A stretch of 64,000 bases of DNA from Entoloma clypeatum (lineage: Eukaryota; Basidiomycota; Agaricomycetes; Agaricales; Entolomataceae). Below the pieces are notes generated by a model. That model saw nothing but the letters and a program-made list of their open reading frames with translations, did no database searches and was not told the DNA's origin. Each line of letters begins with the position of its first letter. The stretch's first letter is position 1. The stretch spans positions 4,464,001 to 4,528,000 of the forward strand of contig OY751493.1 of assembly GCA_963565915.1 (NCBI GenBank), in the 5' to 3' direction. Shown one piece after another: positions 12,206 to 23,191 of this stretch. The position numbers and the translations under genes were made by a program.

Positions 12206-12574
12206 CTACTCCCATCCATCGTTGCCATTTGGATCGGCCCAGGCAGGGTCAACTCGGTTACCCCAATCCTTTATCAGTTCATCGTTTACCGCCGTGGCAA
12301 ACTCTAAACCTCGAACGGCGAGGCGAAGGCGTCGATTCTCGACAGCAAGGGTGTTGGTATAGTTTTTGAGGATGAGCTTCTCCTCAGCGGTGGGGGCGGT
12401 TGGTAAATCGGAGAGGGTATGAAGGCGGATATGCATCTGCCGGTGGAGGATGTCAGCGATGGAGGTTTCGAGCGCATGGATCTGGTCGCGCATGGAGAGC
12501 GCTTCGCCGATGAGGGTGGTGATGGTGGGGTTGATATCGGAAGCATCGGTGGAGGCGGCGGTGATGTTGGACAT
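12206..12574 (-). CDS. Accessory 3' ORF of Gypsy element 1 (ORF3)
   Basis: 122-codon ORF between the chromodomain end of pol and the polypurine tract. Start taken at MSNITAASTDAS because the homologous ORF of element 2 starts at the same place. Sequence features: ALSMRDQIHALETSIADILHRQMHIRL, a likely amphipathic helix or coiled coil, then AVENRRLRLAVRGLEFA and an acidic/Trp C-terminus. It is not a known Gag, Pol or Env domain that I recognise. The counterpart in element 2 keeps the same sequence frame over its whole length apart from one stop, which argues for past protein-coding function. Confidence 0.55.
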   Translation of the reverse strand: MSNITAASTDASDINPTITTLIGEALSMRDQIHALETSIADILHRQMHIRLHTLSDLPTAPTAEEKLILKNYTNTLAVENRRLRLAVRGLEFATAVNDELIKDWGNRVDPAWADPNGNDGWE

Positions 12575-12691
12575 GGCAGAAATGATGTTTGAAAGGTATA
12601 AGAAGAACGGCGTGTTGGGCGAGAAGAGTTGGAGCGGGGAACTCAATGTGACAGAAGTCGATGTGGAAAATGGTTCTCAAAGTTTGTTCTT

Positions 12692-12871
12692 TTATCGTGG
12701 ACGCGATGGATTTTGCCGATGAAAATCTCGGATCAAGTCTTGAGCGTTCTGAACATTAGTCTGAGGTTCCCACGTGTTCTCTTCTGGGCCATACCCTTCC
12801 CATTGGACAAGGTACTGGATCTTTCCACGGAATTTCCGAGAGTCCAGGATCGTGGAGACATGGTATTCTTC
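12692..12871 (-). pseudogene. Chromodomain tail of Gypsy element 1, cut off by a stop
   Basis: Translates in the pol frame directly after the premature TGA and contains [17 protein letters not shown]. Known chromoviral chromodomains target integration to marked chromatin. Here it could only be made by stop-codon readthrough. Confidence 0.8.
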
Positions 12872-15267
12872 TCATCCTTCGACGATGATCGGATCAGGGG
12901 CTGGCTTCTTTTTCTGAATGGCATACTTCGGGGTTTCGTATGGCGATAACAGGGTCTCGTTGAACACAGGGTGGATCATCTTCCAGGTTTTGGGAAGATC
13001 AAGACGGTATGCGCTAGCTCCTTTTTTCTCTAGGACTTTGAATGGTCCGTGTCGGAGGGCGTCAAGTTTCTTTGAAGGACGATCAGTCCTGATGTTAGTC
13101 CCTTCCAGCCACACCTTGTCTCCGATGCGGTAATTCCGAGACGGGCTTCGTCGTGTGTCAACTGTCTTCTTCATCTGATCCTGGGCCTGTTTCAGTGCTG
13201 CGTTGGCTTCTTCTCGTGCCTGTTTGAGTTTTTTCAAGAAGTCGTTTGCCGCTGGATTGGTGTCTTCCAACACAAGTTCTCCCTTCCAAGGATGCAGACC
13301 GTAGTTGAGATAGAATGGTGTGTACTTTGTCGCTTGATGTTCTTTGTCATTGTACTGGAATTCTGCGATTGCGATCCATTCCGCCCAATCATCTTGTAGA
13401 TGGTTGACAAAGTTTCGTAAGAACACCTCGGTTTCCTGATGCGATTGTTCGGCTTGTCCATCAGTTTGTGGATGGTACGCAGTGGACAGGTTTCTCTTGA
13501 TTCCCAACATGCGGCAAAGTATCTCCATGAACTTCGCGGCGAACTGTGGTCCTCTGTCGCTAATGATCTTCTTAGGGATCCCATGAAGCTTCCATATCTG
13601 GTCCCGATAGATCTTGGCTAATCCTTCAGCCGATAGTTCCACGGTTGTCGGGATGAGATGAAGCATCTTTGAATGTCTGTCCGTGATGACCAGAATTGCG
13701 TTCTTCCCATCAGATTCTGGTATCGGTCCCACGACATCAATCCCTATGTCTTCCCATGGTTGACTTGGCGCGGCGTTAGGGTGTAGAGGGGCGTGTCTCC
13801 TTTGGTGGCTGATCTTGTTACGTTGACAGGTGTCACAACCTTTCACATACTTCTTTACGTCATGTAGGATGGTGGGCCACCAGTAGGTGCGAGTGAGGAG
13901 TTCATGTGTTCGATATTGTCCTGGATGTCCTGCCACTGGTGCGTTGTGCGCTTCAAACATCAGTTCTTGGCGCAATTGTGGGTCTGGTGGAACATAGACT
14001 CGTTCTCCTGCGTAGGTGATGCCATTTTCCTGCTGGTACCAGTGAGGATTCTTCTTCAGACCCTGGGCTACTTCTGTCTCCATGCGATTCGAGGCCTTGA
14101 TGCGTGCGATCCATGGGTTTTCGATGGTTGTGATGTTTCCGATTTTGATGGAATCAGATGTTTCACCCCCTTCAAAAAATTGTTCCTCCGTGAACATCTC
14201 CATTTGTATCACATCTTCTGATTCCAATCGTTTCAAAAATAGCCCCTCCTTGAGCATTTGGTCGCTGTCCTGCGGCTCGAGTTCCGTCTCATACCAGGGT
14301 AAACGTGACAGGATGTCTGCTTTCGCGTTTGTCTTCCCAGGTACATGTCGCAGTTCGAAGTCATAGTCTTGTAACTTCATCTTCCAGCGCCTCTGTTGTT
14401 GGTTTAGGTCCTGAGGACGCCGGAAATACTCCAGGTTTTTGTGATCGGTTAAGATCTCGAAACGTTCCTTGGCTTCAAGTAGATAATGTCGCCAGTCCTT
14501 CAGTGCTTCCATGACTGCCAAGAGTTCCTTGTCATATATCTCGTAATTCTGTTCGGCCGCGGACATGGTCCGCGACAAGAACGCGATAGGATGCCACTTG
14601 TCGTCTTGTTTCTGTGAAAGTACCGCTCCAATCGCATAACCCGATGCATCGGTTTCGACCCTGAACTGTCCGTCCGGTTTGGGCAATGCCAAGACTGGTG
14701 CCGTCGTGATTGCCCGTATGAGACCTTCAAATGCTTCTTGCGCCGCTGGTCCCCACGTGAATGCTGTATTTCCCGTAAGTGTTGTGAGTGGCTTTGCGAT
14801 GTTTGAGTATCCTTCAATGAAGCGTCGATAAAAATTGGCAAATCCCAGGAACCTCTGGACTTCCTTTTTTGAAGTGGGTACTCGCCAGTTCCGGATTGTG
14901 TCCACCTTTTCAGTTTCCATCTCAACACGTCCTTCTCCAACGACATATCCCAATATGGGGCATTTCGTTACTTCCCAAAGACACTTCTTCTCCTTTAGGA
15001 ACAGGTCATTGTCTGACAGAATCTGCAAGATCTCTTCGGTGTTCCGGGCGAGTTCTTCCTTGGTTTTACCAATAACCACTATGTCATCCATGTAAATCAC
15101 ACAGATGCGCCGACGGATCTGATCCCTGAATAGGCTGGCCATCATCCGAGAGAACGTTCCCGGGGAGTTGCAGAGACCGAAAAACATGACTAATGGTTCA
15201 AACAATCCTCGGCTGGTCAGGAAGGCGGCTTTCCATTCGTCACCCTTCTTGATCCGCACGTTATTGT
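12872..15267 (-). pseudogene. Gypsy element 1 pol: RT (partial), RNase H, integrase
   Basis: About 800 codons open. Order: RT (VIYMDDIVV active site), RNase H (ETDASGYAIGAVLSQ, TDHKNLEYF), integrase zinc finger (HNAPVAGHPGQ ... CDTCQRNK), then the integrase core with DVVGPIPESDG, SDRGPQF and the Glu of the DDE set in DGQAEQSHQE. A premature TGA at 12872-12874 ends it. Element 2 has CGA (Arg) at the aligned codon. A chromodomain ([14 protein letters not shown] to [14 protein letters not shown]) follows in frame to the stop at 12692. The first 15 codons of the open frame upstream of 15262 are Copia sequence read in the wrong context. Confidence 0.88.
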
Positions 15268-15935
15268 AACCACTCATCCTGGAGGTTTTTTGGCATTTTG
15301 GCAATGTCACGAAACTTCATCTCCCGGATATCACGGAACTGTGAGAGATTAGATTCAGAGTGAGGAACGGCTGATGCAAGTAGCACGTTCAACTCAGCAA
15401 TCTGTTTCGTGTCTCCCCCTTGTTTCTGAACAAATCGTTCTAGGTACAAGTTAAATGCTTTTGGACCTAGCTCCACATCTGTTACGGACTCTACGGTATG
15501 AGGACCATGTCATATCTTTTACTTATCAGCCCGACTCGGCGCCCTCTTACGAGCTTACTATGTCTATGTTATGCGTAACAAACCGTTCCAAGGTTCGGGC
15601 AGAGTATGCAGGAAGATGGAAAGGCGAAGAGCAATGTGATTGCTAAATCTAAGGAATGTAGCTATGGTACATGAGGTTTATATAGTACTGACTATGAGCG
15701 GTAGCAAATGAGTCAGTAACTGCGGAAGGCAGTGTGCATGAGTAAGGCGACTGCGGAAGGCTATGCACTAATGAGTAAGCTGACTGCGGAATGAGTCAGA
15801 CAGCTGCGGAAAGCGAGTCAGCGCGGGAGCGAAGTATACTAAAGGAAATAAAGTATAATACGATATGTGTAAGCGGGGGCCGATGAGTAAAAGTCAAAAG
15901 TAAGCGTATACGTCCGTAGTCATTAGTCCGTAACA
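15268..15935. repeat. 668-bp duplicated segment, copy A' with solo LTR
   Basis: Copy of 11501-12168. Its LTR part (15566-15935) has no internal Gypsy region attached and sits inside Copia sequence on both sides. The five bases flanking it do not match, so it is not a clean solo-LTR insertion with target duplication. Confidence 0.8.
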
Positions 15936-16412
15936 GTTCTAGTGACTCATCACAAATCTGGGTGTGTTCTTCTGTCATTGTGTGCTCATGTGAAACTTGT
16001 GAAAGAACGTACCTTGGGTCGTCACATGACGAACCTCCGAAAAGCTCATCGTCAACTTCATCCGCCCAACTGAAACGCGTCTGCTTGGACAGTCCAGGTT
16101 CATCTTCGTCATACTCATATTCCTCATCGAAGTCCATCACGGTATTGGCATCATAATCTTGGCGTTCCATGAGGAACAGGGAAGCCTCGTCCATTACCTC
16201 ATTGTCAGGGGTCAAATATATCCCCAGAATGTCTTTGGGGTATATGATGTTATTGACGTTTTGGAGGGTCTGGGAGGTTCCCACAATGCCAAGAGATGTG
16301 ACAGTGTCGCGCACTGCCTGCATCTCAGGGTACATCGACGGTTGATTAACCGGAGCACCTGTGAAGCGTTGTGCAGACGTTGATAAGGCCGCGATGCGTC
16401 TACGCCTAAAAT
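15936..16412 (-). pseudogene. Copia fragment upstream of the inserted LTR
   Basis: Minus-strand open stretch with QPSMYPEMQAVRDTV, a long acidic run (DFDEEYEYDEDEPG) and SHEHTMTEEHTQICDESLEL. By position and composition it is part of the Copia polyprotein linker that preceded DVELGPKAF before insertion of LTR DNA. Truncated at 16413 by another LTR fragment. Confidence 0.6.
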
Positions 16413-16733
16413 TGTTATGCTTAACAAACCGTTCCAAGGTTCGGGCAGAGTATGTAGGAAGTGGAAAGGCGAAGAGCAATGTGATTGCTAAATCTAAGGA
16501 ATCTACTACAGTACAGGAGGTTTATATAGGTACTGACTATAGGCGGTAGCAGATGAGTCAGTACTGTGGAAGGCAGTGTGCATGAGTAAGGCGACTGCGG
16601 AAGGCTATGTACAATGAGTAAGCTGACTGCGGAAAGCAAGTCAGCGTGGGAGCGAAGTATACTAAAGGGGATGACAAAGTAATGTAGTGAGTCAGACTGG
16701 GAATTGAAGGTTGCGAAAGTAGACATTAGACAT
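16413..16733 (-). repeat. Truncated type-Y LTR
   Basis: Begins tgttatgcttaacaaacc, matching 11799 onwards, and is cut by the start of the next LTR at 16734. Confidence 0.7.
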
Positions 16734-17276
16734 TGTTATGGTTGACAAACCCATGCGATGCTTAGGCAGAGAGGCTTAAGTAGCAAAGGCGGATACCAAG
16801 GTGATTGCTAGACCTGGGGAATACATGCAATGTATGTACCCTATATATACTAGAAGGTCGAGTCATCTAGATGACTCTAGAGTGGTTCTGGTCTGACTCC
16901 AGAAGCGGACCCGGAGTAGGTGTCTATGGTAACTGCTGCGGCGTGAGTCAGAGTATCTAAGTATAGTCCAATAAGTAACACGATGTCAAGGATGTGTGAG
17001 AGTAACCATCTAGATATGGTAACGATGACCATACTGTAGTGAGTAAGCGGAGGCCAGGGCCCGAATGATGTAAAAGTGAATAGTAAGCATGAAACTAATA
17101 GATAAGATGAAACTGGCCATTAATCAGATAAGGCCTCTATGTCTTGTATCTTGTCTGAGTGATCAATGCCATGGATAGCGAATCCATAACAGACATAGTA
17201 AGTTCATAAGAGGGCGCCAAGTCGGGCCGATAAGTAAAAGATATGACGTGGTCCTCATACCATAGAGTCCGTAACA
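16734..17276 (-). repeat. 3' LTR of truncated Gypsy element 2 (type X)
   Basis: 543 bp, tgttatgg at one end and ccgtaaca at the other. It abuts the polypurine tract (ggagaggggaaca on the minus strand) of element 2. Its last 90-100 bp are the reverse complement of 11713-11798. Confidence 0.75.
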
Positions 17277-17439
17277 TGTTCCCCTCTCCAAGCTCTGTGT
17301 CCTCACAGAGTCACTGTCCCCATCCCTTGTTGTTGCCGGGATCGGACCAGTTTGGACTCTCCTTGAGGCTCCAATCATATATCAACTCCTCATTGATGGC
17401 TACAGCGAGTTCAAGGCCTTTGATGGCCAGCCAAATACA

Positions 17440-17682
17440 TCAATTTTCGATGACAAGGGTGCTGGTGCAGTTCCCGAGGATTTGTTTCTCTTCGGGAGTC
17501 GGGGCGACGGGGAGATTGGACAACGAATGAAGTCGGATATTCATCTGGCGATGAAGGAGGTCGGCGAGGGAAGTTTCGAGGGCATGGATTTGGTCTCTCA
17601 TGGAGAGTGCTTCGTTCATAAGGGCGGCGATGGCGGGGTTGATGTCGGTGGTGGAGGTGGAGGTAACGATGGTGTTTGACAT
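17440..17682 (-). pseudogene. ORF3 of Gypsy element 2, damaged
   Basis: Starts MSNTIVTSTSTTDINPAIAALMNEALSMRDQIHALETSLADLLHRQMNIRL, clearly homologous to the ORF at 12206-12574. It stops early at 17440 where element 1 has CGA (Arg). Past that stop the frame continues with homologous sequence (GLELAVAINEELIYDW) to about 17320. Confidence 0.6.
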
Positions 17683-17819
17683 GGCAGTGAGGATGGTTGA
17701 GAGATAAAAGAAGAATGGGGTGGCTATATTGGGCAGAGAAAAGACTAGAACGGGGAACTCGGTGTGTGGTTGACTGATGAGGTCGATACTGCCATGGGTT
17801 TTGAGAACTCGTCTTTTTA

Positions 17820-18449
17820 TCATGGACGAGACGGGTTCTGCCAATGGAAATCACGGATCAAATCCTGAGCGTTCTGAACATTAGCTCGAGGTTCCCATGT
17901 GTTCTCTTCTGGGCCATATCCTTCCCAGTGGACGAGGTACTGGATCTTTCCGCCGAACTTTCGAGAGTCTAGGATCATAGACACATGGTACTCTTCTCGT
18001 CCTTCGAGGATGATCAGATCAGGGGCTGGTTTCTTTTTCTGGATGGTGTACTTCGGAGTTTCATATGGTGACAACAGGGTCTCGTTGAACACAGGGTGAA
18101 TCATCTTCCAAGTCTTTGGAAGATCAAGAAGGTACATGCTAGCTCCTTTCTTTTCTAGGACTTTGAATGGTCCATGTCGGAGTGCATCAAGTTTCTTTGA
18201 GGGGCGATCGGTCCTGATGTTAGTCCCTTCCAGCCACACCTTGTTCCCGATGCGGTAGTTCTGAGATGGACTTTGCCGTGTATCAACTGTCTTCTTCATC
18301 TGATCCTGTGCTTGTTTCAGTGCTGCATTGGCTTCTTCTCGTGCCTGTTTGAGTTTTTTCAAGAAGTCATTGGCAGCTGGATTGGTATCTTCTAACACAA
18401 GTTCTCCCTTCCAAGGATGTAAACCGTAGTTGAGGTAGAATGGGGTGTG
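17820..18449 (-). pseudogene. Gypsy element 2 pol C-terminus with chromodomain
   Basis: From the end of integrase (DTNPAANDFLKKLKQAREEANAALKQAQDQ, WLEGTNIRTDRPSKKLDALRHGPF) through an uninterrupted chromodomain ([17 protein letters not shown]). It has CGA where element 1 has the premature TGA. Truncated upstream. Confidence 0.85.
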
Positions 18450-19005
18450 TGTTACACTTTTTCACCCTCTTCCCATGCACCTTCACACGACCCTTCAACC
18501 CTTGATCCCCATCACACCCCGTTTCACTTAACTCCGACGACCCTGGGACATGTGTCCCCTCTATCAGCGCTATGACTCACACTGACTCGGACTATTCCCC
18601 TTTTAGATACATTTTCACTCGTTATCTCTGACTCATGGCCTCGCGGCCTTATCTCTGACTCTTATCCCACAGCCCCTTGAAACATCTATCTAACCAATGG
18701 CTTATTTAGCTCCTGCGCAGCACTTACTTATTTATAGCTATAGGATAACGTATATAAGACCTGTAACCTTAGAGTAGAGGTCCTCAGCTTGACCTAGGCA
18801 AACAACGCTTACTTGTCTATTACTTCGAACGCTCTCTAACTAAGTGCCTTGCAAGGACTTAGCTCTGCTTGACCCAAACCGAGTCGTCCTTCTGAGGAAC
18901 TCACTGATTAACCAAGTCGACCTATTGAGGGACTTGTTGTGGAACCAGTTCAAACCCACGTAATCCGATCTGTTGAACTTGTTGTTGTAGGCTATCGCCG
19001 TAACA
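18450..19005 (+). repeat. 5' LTR of Gypsy element 3
   Basis: 556 bp, starts TGTTACACTTTTTC and ends TATCGCCGTAACA. It contains a plausible promoter area around gtatataagacc at about 18745. Confidence 0.93.
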
Positions 19006-19299
19006 AAAGGTCAAGCTGATCAACATCGTCAACCCACCGCAGTTTTAGACGCAAAGATTCTTCCCCGATGATCCACCTTTGGAGTCCCGTCCAACTCAGA
19101 AGACGAACAGGAGTTCGTTGACGCACCTATCACACCACGATCACCGCCGACACCGTACAGAAGAGTAACCTCCTCTTTCGTACCAGTCAACCCCACATCA
19201 CCCTCTTACCTCTCTTCGAGACGAAACCTACCGCCGCCAGCTGCTGCTGTTGCTGCACCCAGACCGACCCCAGACACCCCAAAGACTCCACTTGTAGAA
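19006..19299 (+). other. Leader between 5' LTR and gag
   Basis: The gag frame is open without an ATG from about 19069, encoding Pro/Ser-rich sequence (TPRSPPTPYRR). I could not match a tRNA primer site right after the LTR (aaaggtcaagctg). Confidence 0.5.
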
Positions 19300-20151
19300 A
19301 TGACTTCTCAAGTAAGGACCCCAGAAAAAGAAATCAAGATCAGCCCGCCGGCGATCTTCAATGGAGATAGAAGGAAACTATCTGAATTTTTGTTCGACGC
19401 GAACCTGTACCTGGAGATGAACGATGACATTTACAACTCCGACAAGAAGAAAATCCTGTTCACTGTCTCATACATGAAAGGAGGAACTGCCAGACCCTGG
19501 AAGGAGTCCTGGCACAGAGATATCAGCACCACCGGAGTATCCGTGTACCCGAAATATGCGGAGTTCATCGAGAAACTGAGGAAGTCGTTTTCCCCAGCCG
19601 ACAAAGAAGGAGGCGCATTAACCATGATGAAAACACAAAGAATGGAAGGCATGACTGCCGACAAATATGTTGAAAAATTCAAGTTATGGGCTGCAGAGAG
19701 TCTGATCAAAGACGATCGATCTCTCAGAGACTACTTCATGGAGGCGTTACCACACGTGCTCAGAGACAAGATCTTGGGCCTTGATAAGGTCCCAGGAACA
19801 ATGGAAGAATGGTACACCACGGCATCCAGACTGGACAACCAGTGGAGAAGGGCCAAAGCAGTGGCTCAAAGACTCAGACCCGATGGGGGAAAAAAGAAGT
19901 TCAAAGTGAACTATAACCCCGCACCCCAAAATGCGCATTTCGCCCCAGACCCTAATGCCATGGACATTGACTGGCTGACTGCCGAAGAAAGAGACGACCA
20001 CTTCAAGAAAGGGTTGTGCTTCGTCTGCCACCAGGCAGGACATCGTGCTGATGCACACAAAGGAGGAAAAACCCCGGTTGCGAACAATACGTTCAAAAAA
20101 GCATCCGAGGCATTTTCAAGGACTTACCAAATGAGGAACAAGACGCCTTGA
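19300..20151 (+). CDS. gag: Gypsy element 3 gag
   Basis: 283 residues. Middle part has the retrotransposon Gag capsid-like fold signature (RPWKESWHRDI, FIEKLRKSFSPADKEGGALTMMKTQRMEGMTADKYVEKFKLWA). The C-terminus has a single zinc knuckle of the CX2CX4HX4-type spacing, CFVCHQAGHRADAH, where the last Cys is replaced by His. It ends with a TGA 46 nt before the pol ATG, so pol would need reinitiation or another bypass. The first ATG was chosen because the upstream open frame has none. Confidence 0.88.
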   Translation: MTSQVRTPEKEIKISPPAIFNGDRRKLSEFLFDANLYLEMNDDIYNSDKKKILFTVSYMKGGTARPWKESWHRDISTTGVSVYPKYAEFIEKLRKSFSPADKEGGALTMMKTQRMEGMTADKYVEKFKLWAAESLIKDDRSLRDYFMEALPHVLRDKILGLDKVPGTMEEWYTTASRLDNQWRRAKAVAQRLRPDGGKKKFKVNYNPAPQNAHFAPDPNAMDIDWLTAEERDDHFKKGLCFVCHQAGHRADAHKGGKTPVANNTFKKASEAFSRTYQMRNKTP

Positions 20152-20197
20152 TCTCCGAAATGGAGAAACAGGGTTTTCAATAAAGCGGCCTGTACCG

Positions 20198-23191
20198 ATG
20201 TCAGCCCCCGCTCAGTTTTCAATCTCCCTATCACCTGTAATTGTAGCCGACATGAATGACAAATCTTTTTCAATCCCCATTTCAATGTCAGGAGAAGGAG
20301 AAAGCATCGATGAAAGACTAAAGATAAACGCCCTGATAGACTCAGGAGCAGGAGGAACCTTCTTGGATCAGAAGTTCGCCACAGCTAACCGAATGGAGCT
20401 TATCCCATTACTAAAGCCCATTCGTGTGTTCAATGTGGACGGAACAAAGAACAAAGAAGGAACGATCACCCATTGTACATGGAAGAAAATCTGGATCGAT
20501 GACAAAGAACTCGACATCAGATTCTTGGTAACTGGACTTGGAAAGGAAACCGCCATTTTGGGGTTACCCTGGTTAAAAGAAGACAACCCGAAGATTGATT
20601 GGGAAAGAGGAACCTTGGATATTGAAACTATCAGGTTCAAGAAGACTCTGGCAGGGGTCATGAGGAAGAAATTTGATGAGCTCTTAGCATCAAAAGACAA
20701 GAAACCCATTGCAATTGCAGCATGGATGAAAGAAGAACCCAAACAAAGGATCTTCGCAACAGTAGAAGAAATTGATGATGAAGAGACCCTTAAACCGAAA
20801 AAGGAGGCTCTACCGGCAAATGGACCTATCTTGAAAAGAATAGATAAAGAATCAGACGATGACCTAGACCTATTCGGGACATATGTCACAACGGACGAAC
20901 CCATTGAGGATATTTGGATCCAAGCCAAAACCTCGATCTCCCAGAAACTGACACACAACACGGACACCGCGGACAAACCAAAGAAAGAACTACCAGAACG
21001 ATACGATCAGTATCAGAAGGTGTTTGAGAAAGCGGCATCTGAGAGGTTACCGGAACACAAAACATGGGACCACGCAATTGACTTAAAACCAGACTTCATC
21101 CCGAAAGACTGCAAGGTTTATCCTTTGTCACCAGAAGAACAAACTAAATTGGACGAATTCCTTGATGAGAACCTTCGAAAGGGGTACATCAGACCCTCAA
21201 AATCACCAATGGCATCACCCTTTTTCTTCGTGGCTAAAAAGGACTCGGATAAACTCAGACCCTGTCAGGACTATCGGCGATTGAACGAGGGAACAGTGAA
21301 GAACGCATACCCGTTACCCCTGGTCGGAGATTTACTGGACAAACTGAAAGGAGCAAAGGTCTTTACCAAACTGGACATGCGTTGGGGATACAACAACGTA
21401 CGGATCAAACCTGGCGATGAATGGAAGGCTGCATTCAAAACCAATCGAGGGTTATACGAACCCTTGGTTGCCTTCTTTGGGCTGGCAGACATGCCACCCA
21501 CATTTCAGGCAATGATGAACGAAATCTTCAAAGAAGAACTCGAAGAGGGATGGTTGCTCATTTATTTGGACGACATCTTCATCTTCTCAGTCAATGACGA
21601 AATCGACACCGAACGGACGCTCCGCGTACTAAGAAAAATGATAGAGAATGACCTCTATCTCAACCTGGAAAAATGCGAATTTGGAGTCAGGCAGTGCGAA
21701 TACCTCGGACTGATTATCAAAGAAAACGAAATTGCAATGGACCCCGTTAAGTTATCGGGAATAGCAAAATGGCCAGAACCCACGACTGTCAAGCAAGTCA
21801 GATCTTTCCTCGGATTTGGGAACTTCTATCAAAGATTTATCGGACACTACTCGGACATTGCCAAACCTCTGAATGATCTAACCAAAAAGGATCTAGAGTG
21901 GGAATGGAATGAAGACTGCCAGACGGCATTCGACACATTAAAGGACAAATTCACGGAATCACCTGTATTGCTCATGCCAGACACTAGCAAACCATTCATC
22001 ATAGAATCTGATGCATCCAAATGGGCGACAGGAGCAGTACTGCGCCAGCAAGATGTAAATGGAGACTGGCACCCCTGCGGATATATATCGCACTCGTTCT
22101 CTGCGGCAGAACGAAACTATGAGATCTATGATCGGGAACTTTTGGGAGTTATCCGATCACTGGAAACCTGGAGGCATTACCTCCTTGGATCACCGTTTCC
22201 AATGGTTGTTCTGTCAGATCACAAGAACTTGATGTATTACCGGGAACCCCAGAAATTAAACAGACGACAAGCAAGGTGGAGATTGTATCTCTCCGAGTTT
22301 GAACTCAAACTAGTACACACCCCAGGATCGAAGATGATCCAGTCTGATGCCTTGTCAAGGCGACCGGACCATATACCCGAAGAAGACACAGATAACGAAG
22401 ACGTTATCGTTTTGCCAAATGACATTTTCGTCAAAACAGTGGACCTTGAGCTACAAGGAGATATCCTAAAAGCAACCGAAAACGATGAGCTTTTCTCAAA
22501 AGCCATCACCGCCCTAAAAGAATCGGGAACACCACCGATTAAATCCCATTTATCAGAATGGAGAACAGAAGACGGGATATTATTCTTCCATGACAGATGT
22601 TACGTACCACCAGATGAGACTCTGCGTCGGGAAATAACAAAACGATATCACGACTCCCTACCAAGTGGACATCCGGGACATCTAAAGACCCTAGAATTGG
22701 TCAGGCGGAACTATTGGTGGCCAGGAATGTACATGTTTGTCAAGAATTATGTTGGAGGATGTGCAACCTGCCAACAAATGAAAGTCAACACACACCCCAC
22801 GAACCCTGGATTGATGCCAATCAAAGCACAAAAGGACGCTAGACCATTCTCCCAAACAACGATCAACTTCATCACAGACCTACCCGAGAGCAACGGGTTT
22901 GACAGTATCATGGTCGTAGTAGACCATGGTTCTACGAAGGGGGTAATTTCCATCCCTTGCACAAAAACCACCGACGCGACCCTTACTGCCAAACTTTATT
23001 TGGACCACGTGTACCGAAGATTCGGACTCCCGGACTCTATCCTGTCAGACAGAGGGCCGCAGTTCGCTTCTCAGGTCTTCAGAGAACTAGGGCAACTCCT
23101 AGGGATTAAACTGATGATGAGCACGGCTTATCACCCTCAAACGGATGGAGAAACGGAACGTGCAAATCAGGAACTTGAGATCTATTTCTGA
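20198..23191 (+). pseudogene. pol: Gypsy element 3 pol up to a premature stop
   Basis: 997 codons. Protease near residues 45-55 (ALIDSGAGGTFLD). RT has YLDDIFIF near residue 456 and PHP-type entry VYPLSPEEQTKLDEFL. RNase H has ESDASKWATGAVL near residue 605 and LSDHKNLMYY. The integrase zinc finger lies around residues 815-860 (H..H..C..C in HPGHLKTLELVRR ... CATCQQMK), and the core has VVDHGSTKG, LSDRGPQF and the Glu in GETERANQE. A TGA at 23189-23191 interrupts LEIYF/MFCSNNPETW. The same frame continues to the end of pol, so this is one stop in an otherwise open gene. Confidence 0.9.

Larger units (their letters stand above)
12169..15267 (-). mobile_element. Gypsy element 1 (chromodomain type), 5' half missing
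   Basis: Internal region on the minus strand: RT from its middle, RNase H, integrase, chromodomain, ORF3, polypurine tract, 3' LTR. At its right edge it stops inside RT at GYNNVR and joins a copy of Copia sequence at a shared aacc, so gag, protease and the start of RT are lost. Confidence 0.85.
17277..18449 (-). mobile_element. Gypsy element 2 (chromodomain type), only the 3' end left
   Basis: Contains the last part of integrase, an intact chromodomain, a damaged ORF3 and the polypurine tract. It is cut at 18449 by the LTR of Gypsy element 3. Confidence 0.85.
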
